DNA of 13,483 nucleotides from an uncultured Campylobacter sp. (GTDB lineage Bacteria > Campylobacterota > Campylobacteria > Campylobacterales > Campylobacteraceae), in assembly GCF_938030815.1 (NCBI RefSeq), contig NZ_CALHII010000221.1, positions 1 through 13,483 on the forward strand, written 5' to 3'. Position 1 is the stretch's first letter, and each line of letters begins with the position of its first letter. Of the stretch, positions 1-6,049 are shown in pieces. The notes under the pieces are model-generated. The model was not told where the DNA came from and did not search any database. It was given only the letters and a program-made list of their open reading frames with translations. The position numbers and the translations under genes were made by a program.

Positions 1-575
1 CCAAGATTATTTCAAGCCCTAAGGTAACTACGATGAATAATCAGCCTGCTATTATCTCTGTAGGTGATACCATTAACTACGTATTAAAATCTACTACTAC
101 AGGTGATTATCAAGGCGGAGATACTCAGTCAGATGATCAGTATTCGATCTTTGTAGGTATTCTTTTGAATATCTTGCCTGAAATTTCAGATGATAATAGG
201 ATTATGCTACGAATTAATCCGTCTTTAAGTTCTCTTAAATATGCAGAAGATAATGTAAGGAAAGAGAATGGCAGAAGAGATATCGCACCTGATACCTTGC
301 AAAAGAAACTCTCGAGTGTAGTTTGGGTAGATGATGGCGATACTGTAATTTTAGGCGGTTTAATCGGCGCAACTAAGTCCAAGAATAACACTAGGGTGCC
401 TGTGCTAGCTGAAATTCCATTAATTGGAAATCTTTTCAAAAGCACTGCCGATGTTTTGAGCACGTCGGAGTTAATCTTCGTAGTAACTCCACATATCATC
501 GACAATACCGGCGCGCCGCTTGCTACCTCTCTTAAAGAGCTAGGCTACTCAAAATCCATCTACGAAAATGAGTAA
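1..575 (+). CDS. ctsD: CtsD, outer-membrane secretin, C-terminal part (5' end outside window)
   Basis: The reading frame is open to the left edge (first full codon at position 3), so this is the last ~190 residues of a longer protein. The ATG at 33 lies inside the conserved domain and is not the true start. The segment is the secretin core: SSPKVTTMNNQPA just before that ATG, then VPVLAEIPLIGNLFK and ELIFVVTPHII, all hallmark motifs of the GspD/PilQ/MshL family. Secretins form the gated ring in the outer membrane. In C. jejuni CtsD is required for natural transformation, where it is thought to pass incoming DNA or a pseudopilus. The stop at 573-575 overlaps the next gene by 8 bases. The family is certain; the ctsD name rests on the gene order that follows. 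Confidence 0.93.
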   Translation, partial: KIISSPKVTTMNNQPAIISVGDTINYVLKSTTTGDYQGGDTQSDDQYSIFVGILLNILPEISDDNRIMLRINPSLSSLKYAEDNVRKENGRRDIAPDTLQKKLSSVVWVDDGDTVILGGLIGATKSKNNTRVPVLAEIPLIGNLFKSTADVLSTSELIFVVTPHIIDNTGAPLATSLKELGYSKSIYENE

Positions 576-1398
576 TAACTATACGGCGATCAAGGAGATT
601 TTTATCGAGGATAACGAAGTCTCGGACTTCGTTAATCTCGATAAATCGACCCTTGCTTATCATAAAATTTTAAATGCTTTGCAAAAGCCGTTAAAACTTA
701 TACTTTTTTACGGCAAACCGGGTTGTGGCAAGACATTTTTGCTTAATAAAATCAAGGTCGATCTTGAGAAAAAGGTAAGAGTCGTATTTGTGCCGCAGCC
801 GTTTTTTGATGAGAAAGAATTTTTCTTAGAGCTTTATTCGCAGATTTTTCATTCAACTCCTAGTGAGCCGATTGATAATTACGAGAATTTTATGCGAGTT
901 TACAGAGAGAGATTTGGAATTTCTACGAATGTGGGAGCAGTAGAGCAGGTCGTTATTTTGCTTGATGAGGCTCAGCTGTATCCTGGGAATTTAATAGAAA
1001 AAATTCGCCTTATGGCAGATACCAGATTATTTAAATTTTTATTTACAGTGCATAAGACTGACGAGGAAGATCGCCTCGCGAAGGATTATTTTAAAACTAG
1101 AATTTGGGAGAGCATTGAGCTTCCTAATTCAAATTTAGGCGAAGTCAAGCTGTATATTGAAAAGAAGCTTGTGCTTCATGGCTTTCAACAATACTATTTT
1201 ATGTTTAGCGACGATAATTTCGATTTGATTTTAAATTTAACGGACGGCAATATGAGAAATATCAACAAGCTTATGTATAAGATGTACGAGCTTTTTGAGT
1301 ATTACGAAGTAAATAAACCTACGGAAATTAGTTTTTCGCAGATTAATAATAAAATCATAGAGATGGCAGCGATAGGCTCGGGGATAATAAATGCTTGA
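568..1398 (+). CDS. ctsP: CtsP, GspA/MshM-like AAA ATPase of the transformation system
   Basis: This is a 276-residue soluble ATPase. Walker A is GKPGCGKT (residues 49-56) and Walker B is VVILLDEAQ (128-136, with D133 and E134). A sensor-1-like strand lies near 157-162, an arginine in TRIW near 178 could be the finger, and GNMRNINKL near 228-236 matches sensor 2. This layout fits the ExeA/GspA/MshM group of AAA ATPases that serve secretins, but it lacks the C-terminal peptidoglycan-binding region of ExeA. C. jejuni CtsP is reported to bind nucleotide and to be held at the inner membrane by CtsX, whose gene comes next here. The ATG at 568 overlaps the end of ctsD by 8 bases (ATGAGTAA) and has only a weak Shine-Dalgarno sequence, so translation is probably coupled. 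Confidence 0.92.
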   Translation: MSNNYTAIKEIFIEDNEVSDFVNLDKSTLAYHKILNALQKPLKLILFYGKPGCGKTFLLNKIKVDLEKKVRVVFVPQPFFDEKEFFLELYSQIFHSTPSEPIDNYENFMRVYRERFGISTNVGAVEQVVILLDEAQLYPGNLIEKIRLMADTRLFKFLFTVHKTDEEDRLAKDYFKTRIWESIELPNSNLGEVKLYIEKKLVLHGFQQYYFMFSDDNFDLILNLTDGNMRNINKLMYKMYELFEYYEVNKPTEISFSQINNKIIEMAAIGSGIINA

Positions 1399-2398
1399 AT
1401 TTTACGAAGTAAACGAACTTGAAAAAAAATGGGAAGAGTATAACAAAAACAGAAAGCAGTTTTCTTTCCTGAAATCTAAGCCGAATTTCGTATTGAGATT
1501 CGACAAGACGATTTTGGGGCTTTTGATATTGATCTCGGTTGCGATCGGAGCGATATTTTGGCTGCTTAAAGATAGTGATAGCGTCAGTATGGCAAGTATC
1601 AATCAAAATATTGAGGACAAGGGCGGTGCTACAAATTCTGCTAGTGATGCCGAGCAGCAGGCGGCAGATCTTGCAGTGCAAAATAATATCTCCAAAGAAG
1701 ATTATAATATCAGCGCGCCGAAAGTTGCCCGCGCCTCTAAGCACGAAAAGGAACGTCCAAGCTTAAATTTAAACGACGTGGGTGTACTATCCAGCGAGGA
1801 TTCCGGTGGGTTTAAGATAACTAATAATTACGAAAATGGCGGAAACTATGGCGGGCAGGCTCAGGCTCAGAATTTCGGCGGTCAAAATTTTGGCAATCAG
1901 AATTTTGGCAATCAAAATGCTCCTACATTTAATGTACCCAATACCAATAACGCAGCTTTTGCAAATCAGCCACCTAAAAATGAGGTTATCGATTTTGGAC
2001 GCGCTCCATTGCCGCCTAAATCAAATTTCTCTGGAGGTTCTACAAATACCGCAAGTAGCGCTCCGCTAAGTTCTAGAATTGAGATAAAAACTTCAAATTT
2101 AAGCGAAGATAAGCAGAGCTTGGAGAGTAAATTTTACGCGACGAATAAGATTGAGTATTCGCTATCGCTAGCCGAAGAAGCGTATAATAAGAAAGACTAC
2201 GATAATGCGATCAAATGGGCTCTTACGTCAAATGAGCTTGATAAGGACAACGTTGCCAGCTGGATAATTTTTGCTAAAGCCAATTATAAAAAGGGTCGTA
2301 AAGAAGACGCGCTTTACGCTCTTGAGACCTTTAACGCAAAGGCGAAAAATAACGAAATTTCTAACCTCATTTCAAAGATAAGAAGCGATAAACTATGA
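1391..2398 (+). CDS. ctsX: CtsX-like membrane protein with low-complexity periplasmic linker and C-terminal TPRs
   Basis: This 335-residue bitopic protein has a charged, cytoplasmic N-terminus (1-38) and one membrane helix (about 40-59, ILGLLILISVAIGAIFWLL). A long, presumably periplasmic linker follows, rich in N, Q, G, S and P (about 60-240), with QNFGG/QNFGN repeats at 160-176. Two helical TPR-like units (about 248-316, LAEEAYNKKDYDNAIKWAL and the following repeat) end the protein. Its place after the AAA ATPase gene and its topology match C. jejuni CtsX, the reported membrane anchor of CtsP. The same architecture is found in MshN of the MSHA pilus. TPRs usually bind proteins, so a bridge between inner-membrane ATPases and the secretin is plausible but inferred. 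It overlaps ctsP by 8 bases and has CGGGGAT upstream as a ribosome site. The symbol is assigned by position and is less certain than for ctsD, ctsE or ctsF. Confidence 0.8.
   Translation: MLEFYEVNELEKKWEEYNKNRKQFSFLKSKPNFVLRFDKTILGLLILISVAIGAIFWLLKDSDSVSMASINQNIEDKGGATNSASDAEQQAADLAVQNNISKEDYNISAPKVARASKHEKERPSLNLNDVGVLSSEDSGGFKITNNYENGGNYGGQAQAQNFGGQNFGNQNFGNQNAPTFNVPNTNNAAFANQPPKNEVIDFGRAPLPPKSNFSGGSTNTASSAPLSSRIEIKTSNLSEDKQSLESKFYATNKIEYSLSLAEEAYNKKDYDNAIKWALTSNELDKDNVASWIIFAKANYKKGRKEDALYALETFNAKAKNNEISNLISKIRSDKL
1868..1918 (+). repeat. In-frame 15-bp tandem repeat in ctsX linker
   Basis: About 3.4 copies of a 15-base unit of the form CARAATTTYGGCRRT occur in tandem and encode QNFGG, QNFGN, QNFGN, QN. 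Because the unit is a multiple of three, slipped-strand gain or loss of copies would only change the linker length. Confidence 0.85.
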
Positions 2399-2934
2399 AA
2401 ATTTTATATATTTTAGCTTTTGCGATCGCGTCGTTATTTGCAGTTAGCGCCGATGACGTGCGCAACTGGGATCAGATCGGTCAGTATAACCGTATCTGCC
2501 AAGAAAGCGTGCGAAATTTATTCATCGAGGAGCAGAGCGAGGCACTTGCAAATATGTATGCCAAAGCGTGCCTTAAGATGGATAAAGTAAATGAGCTCGT
2601 CGTGCCTACGGTGATGCTTTATAAGACGAAAGAGGCTCGCGAGAATGCTTCTCTTTATTCGACCATAATTTTTCAAAAAAAGATGCTTTATTTGGCGCTT
2701 TGCGACGGCGTAGACATAAGCTATATAAGAACGCCCAAGATCAATTATATTTTGTCTGAAATTTTTGATAAATTTACGGAGAGAGCATACGTAAAAAAGA
2801 GTGATACGTATGTCTTTACCCTAGAAAACGGCGAGCGCGCCGAGCTTTTTATCAAAGAAGAGGAAGAGGTAAAAAAGATGGTAATTGCAATTTATGCTGG
2901 CGATAAGCTTAGCTCGATTAAAATTTATTGGTGA
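2395..2934 (+). CDS. Small exported protein of unknown function inside the cts operon
   Basis: I do not recognise this 179-residue protein. It begins with a clear Sec signal peptide (residues 1-19: short K-containing start, hydrophobic stretch, likely cleavage after AVSA). There is no lipobox cysteine at the cleavage site, so the mature form is predicted to be soluble in the periplasm. The mature part is mostly helical by composition up to about residue 135, then has a short strand-rich end (TYVFTLENGERAELFIKEE, then MVIAIYAGDKLSSIKIYW). Three cysteines (35, 59, 103) are present. The start ATG overlaps the ctsX stop by 4 bases (ATGA), so it is certainly co-translated with the cts genes. Its position between ctsX and ctsE suggests a periplasmic partner of CtsX or the secretin. 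That function is inference. Confidence 0.85.
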   Translation: MKILYILAFAIASLFAVSADDVRNWDQIGQYNRICQESVRNLFIEEQSEALANMYAKACLKMDKVNELVVPTVMLYKTKEARENASLYSTIIFQKKMLYLALCDGVDISYIRTPKINYILSEIFDKFTERAYVKKSDTYVFTLENGERAELFIKEEEEVKKMVIAIYAGDKLSSIKIYW

Positions 2935-2939
2935 TCACG

Positions 2940-4688
2940 ATGACAAAGATTGAAGAGCAGATCGTTGCGATTTTAATACGAAACAATATCCTTACTAGCA
3001 CCGTTGTTCCGGAAATTAAAGATAAGATGGATATCGGCTTGACGCTAGGCGAGGTTTTAGTCGGAGATAACTATCTAAGCCAGGATGATTTTTGCTCGAT
3101 TTTAGTTGAGTTATACAAGCGTCGTCAGATAGAATTTGACGATATAAGCGAAAAATTTTCGATGGATCCGAAGGAATTTTTGCAAATTCTAGCCAAGAAA
3201 ATGAACCTGTCGTATATGAATTTAGACGATATCGATATAGACTTCAGGCTATCGGAACGCACTCCTACCGCACAGCTTAAAAGATACGGCGTGATACCGG
3301 TTAAAGCGGATGATCTGAATATTTACGTTGCTTTTTCTGATCCGTTTAATCTTGAGTCGCAAGATAAAGCGCAGGCTATGTTTAGTAAACAGCTGCTTAA
3401 AATCGTAGTAGCCGATCCAAATCAGGTAAATAAATATCTATCTAAGCTTGAGCTTTCAGAGAGTATTGAGGGGCTCGTAGAGGAGATCCGCAAAGAGCTT
3501 GCTAACACCGGCGGTAGCGGAAGCAGCGATGATACCTCGGCGATTTTGAAGCTCATTGAGATGATAATTAGCCAGTCTATTAAGATGCGCGGTAGCGATA
3601 TTCACATCGAGCCGACCGAGAATAACTGCGTCGTGCGTACCAGAATCGACGGAATGCTCGCTGAAATTTTTATCTTTGATAAAGATATCTATCCACCGCT
3701 AGTAAGCCGCTTGAAGCTACTTTCGAATATGGATATCGCCGAGCGCCGTAAGCCGCAGGACGGTAGGTTTAGTATGAAAATTTCAGGTCGCGAATACGAC
3801 TTTCGTATTTCGACACTGCCTATTATCAATGGCGAATCTACCGTTATGCGTATCCTCGATAAATCCAAGGTTATCATCAGCCTGGAAAAGCTTGGCATGC
3901 ACCCTGATAGCTTTAAGAAATTTAATAACGCTATGAAGGCTCCATACGGTATTATCTTGGTTACCGGACCTACTGGAAGCGGTAAGTCTACGACGCTATA
4001 CGCAGCGCTAAACGATATTAAAAATATCGACACTAAAGTTATTACCGTAGAAGATCCAGTCGAGTATCAAGTAAATTTAATCCAACAAGTCCAAGTTAAC
4101 GAAAAAGCGGGTCTTACCTTTGCTTCAGCATTGCGCTCGATCTTAAGACAAGACCCTGACATCATAATGATCGGTGAGATCCGAGACCAAGAGACCCTTA
4201 GGATCGCGATCCAGGCTGCTCTTACGGGACACTTGGTTTTCTCAACCCTACACACCAACGACGCCGTTAGTGCGATCCCGCGAATAGTGGATATGGGTAT
4301 AGAGGCTTACCTCATAAGTGGTGCGCTCATTGCAGTAGAGGCACAGCGTCTCGTGCGAAAGCTTTGCCCGCACTGCAAGCAGCCTACAAATCTGCCTAAA
4401 TCGATGCTTGATCAGCTGAAGGAATTCTTGCCTGAAAAATACACATTTTTTAAGGCCGTAGGTTGCGATCAATGCGGTCAGACGGGCTATATGGGGCGTG
4501 AGATGATTAGTGAAATTTTACCTATTACCGATAAAATGCAGAGCTTGATCGCTAACGGTGGCTCAAAGGACGATATGAGGGCCTTGGCGAAGGAGGAGGG
4601 TTTTATAGATATGTTTGAAGATGGTGTTATACGTGCTGCGCGCGGAGTAACTAGTATAGAAGAAATTTATAGGGTGGCTAAACAATGA
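2940..4688 (+). CDS. ctsE: CtsE, GspE/PilB-family assembly ATPase
   Basis: This hexameric cytoplasmic ATPase powers type II secretion/type IV pilus-like machines; in C. jejuni CtsE is needed for DNA uptake. With ATG 2940 as start the protein has 582 residues. Residues 1-170 resemble a GspE/MshE N-terminal domain, with LGEVLVGDNYLSQDDF at 36-51. Walker A is GPTGSGKST (343-351), the Asp box/Walker B is DPDIIMIGEIRD (405-416), and the His box is TGHLVFSTLHTND (429-441). Four cysteines (476, 479, 509, 512) form the CxxC...CxxC zinc motif of GspE proteins. The frame also offers TTG at 2928 and GTG at 2931, which would overlap the previous gene. I prefer ATG 2940 because GGTGAT lies a few bases upstream and residue 1 then begins MTKIEEQ. 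It overlaps ctsF by 4 bases. Confidence 0.95.
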   Translation: MTKIEEQIVAILIRNNILTSTVVPEIKDKMDIGLTLGEVLVGDNYLSQDDFCSILVELYKRRQIEFDDISEKFSMDPKEFLQILAKKMNLSYMNLDDIDIDFRLSERTPTAQLKRYGVIPVKADDLNIYVAFSDPFNLESQDKAQAMFSKQLLKIVVADPNQVNKYLSKLELSESIEGLVEEIRKELANTGGSGSSDDTSAILKLIEMIISQSIKMRGSDIHIEPTENNCVVRTRIDGMLAEIFIFDKDIYPPLVSRLKLLSNMDIAERRKPQDGRFSMKISGREYDFRISTLPIINGESTVMRILDKSKVIISLEKLGMHPDSFKKFNNAMKAPYGIILVTGPTGSGKSTTLYAALNDIKNIDTKVITVEDPVEYQVNLIQQVQVNEKAGLTFASALRSILRQDPDIIMIGEIRDQETLRIAIQAALTGHLVFSTLHTNDAVSAIPRIVDMGIEAYLISGALIAVEAQRLVRKLCPHCKQPTNLPKSMLDQLKEFLPEKYTFFKAVGCDQCGQTGYMGREMISEILPITDKMQSLIANGGSKDDMRALAKEEGFIDMFEDGVIRAARGVTSIEEIYRVAKQ

Positions 4689-5929
4689 AAAAGCAATTAG
4701 AAGTTGAATACAACGCCAAGGGCGCAAGAAGGAAGATGTTTTTGCAAGCTAGCGATAAGGTGCAAGCAAACAACCTTATGAAGCAGCGCGTAGGCGGGAC
4801 GATCGTAAAAAGAGGTGAAACCCAAGTCGTAGCCAATACGGGCGGCGATTTTAAGGCGCAGGTTTCGCGCATGCTAGGTGGTAGCGGAAGAGTTAGAACA
4901 CTGCCGTTAGTAGCGTCGATCCGTCAGCTTTCGGTTATGACAAATGCCGGAATTTCAATCCACGACTCGATCAAAGAGGTCGCAAGGGCGGCAGAGGATA
5001 AGACGCTAAAAGAGATTTTCAGTGCTATGAACGACGATCTTAACGCAGGTCTTAGCTTGACCGAATCTACGGAGAAATTTAGAGGTCAGCTCGGTGATGT
5101 CGTTGTTGCGATGGTAAGTCTGGGCGAAGCAACCGGTAATATGGCAGAATCTCTAGCTAAGCTTGCTGCTATGCTTCAAGAGCTTTGGGAGAACCAACGT
5201 AAATTTAAAAAGGCGATGCGCTATCCGATGATCCTTATGATTGTTATGGCGATTGCGTTTTCGGTTTTGATGATGTATGTAGTGCCGAAATTCCGCGAGA
5301 TTTTTGAAGATTTGGGCGCGGATTTGCCGTTACCTACTAGAATTCTACTTGGCATCGAAAGCACGCTTAATAATTATGGAATTTTTGTTTTAGCGGGCAT
5401 CATAGGCACTATCATAGCTCTTAGATGGGCATATCGCAATAATCCTGAGTTTAAAAAGGGCTTTGACAAGACGATTTTAAAGGTCTATCTATTCGGCAAG
5501 ATCATATTTTTCTCGACTATGTCGCGATTTATGCTTATTTTTACAGAGCTCGTGCGAGCGGGTATTCCTATCGCTGATGCACTAGATACATCTGTTTTAA
5601 TGGTGGATAATCATACTTTAAAAGAGAAACTCTCTACCGTTAAAATTGCCGTGCAGCAAGGCGTGAGCCTAACAGAGGCATTTAACAATACAGGGCTTTA
5701 CGAAAGTATGCTTATTCAGATGATCAGTGCTGGCGAGCAGGCCGGTAACCTCGATAAGATGCTCGGTAACGTCACGGATTATTATAAAGAGAAATTTGAT
5801 GATATCATCGATAATATCTCAAGCTACGTCGAGCCGATCATGCTATTTTTTATGGCGGGCATGGTTCTTCTTTTGGCTCTTGGTATCTTTATGCCTATGT
5901 GGGATCTGGGCAAAGCCGTCAAAAACTAA
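4685..5929 (+). CDS. ctsF: CtsF, GspF/PilC-family inner-membrane platform protein
   Basis: This 414-residue protein has the usual length and duplicated layout of the T2SF family. The first cytoplasmic four-helix domain is at about 75-175 (IRQLSVMTNAGISIHDSI and GEATGNMAESL). Membrane helices follow at about 181-201 and 232-250. The second domain is at about 278-380 (FMLIFTELVRAGIPIADAL and GEQAGNLDKML), and a last helix is at about 385-406. In this family the protein forms the platform on which the GspE/PilB ATPase acts, and it pairs here with CtsE encoded just upstream with a 4-base ATGA overlap. AGGGTGG lies 8 bases before the start as a ribosome site. The reading frame is intact, and it is the last gene of the operon before a terminator. 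Confidence 0.95.
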   Translation: MKKQLEVEYNAKGARRKMFLQASDKVQANNLMKQRVGGTIVKRGETQVVANTGGDFKAQVSRMLGGSGRVRTLPLVASIRQLSVMTNAGISIHDSIKEVARAAEDKTLKEIFSAMNDDLNAGLSLTESTEKFRGQLGDVVVAMVSLGEATGNMAESLAKLAAMLQELWENQRKFKKAMRYPMILMIVMAIAFSVLMMYVVPKFREIFEDLGADLPLPTRILLGIESTLNNYGIFVLAGIIGTIIALRWAYRNNPEFKKGFDKTILKVYLFGKIIFFSTMSRFMLIFTELVRAGIPIADALDTSVLMVDNHTLKEKLSTVKIAVQQGVSLTEAFNNTGLYESMLIQMISAGEQAGNLDKMLGNVTDYYKEKFDDIIDNISSYVEPIMLFFMAGMVLLLALGIFMPMWDLGKAVKN

Positions 5930-5936
5930 CTCCTTT

Positions 5937-5966
5937 AATTCCGCGTCCGCAAGGGCGCGGAATTTT
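5937..5966 (+). terminator. Rho-independent terminator after ctsF
   Basis: The arm AATTCCGCGTCC (5937-5948) pairs with GGGCGCGGAATT (5953-5964) through one G-U, closing a GCAA tetraloop (5949-5952). The T run is short (TTTT, 5963-5966). It lies 8 bases after the ctsF stop, so it most likely ends the cts transcript. Confidence 0.85.
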
Positions 5967-6012
5967 ATCAAAGCATTAAAATTTCATCCTTCAAATAAAA
6001 TTTTAACCTTCG

Positions 6013-6024
6013 TTTGGCTAAAAT
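6013..6024 (+). promoter_or_regulatory. Candidate sigma-70 -10 region for ftsK
   Basis: TTTGGCTAAAAT contains a near-consensus -10 hexamer (TAAAAT, 6019-6024) with a TG a few bases upstream. It sits between the cts terminator and the ftsK ribosome site at a plausible distance. Campylobacter promoters lack a conserved -35, so none is claimed. This is an inference from pattern and position. Confidence 0.4.
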
Positions 6025-6038
6025 ACCGCTTTAAATTT

Positions 6039-6043
6039 AAGGA
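6039..6043 (+). promoter_or_regulatory. Shine-Dalgarno sequence that sets the ftsK start at an ATA codon
   Basis: AAGGA is followed by 6 bases and then the ATA at 6050, the optimal spacing. It also directly follows an in-frame TAA (6038-6040), so the coding frame cannot begin earlier. No comparable purine block precedes the first conventional start codon, the TTG at 6212. Confidence 0.65.
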
Positions 6044-6049
6044 TCTATC

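Noticed and set aside
33..35. ATG at 33 as a gene start
   Set aside because: It sits inside the conserved secretin motif, and the frame stays open to the window edge.
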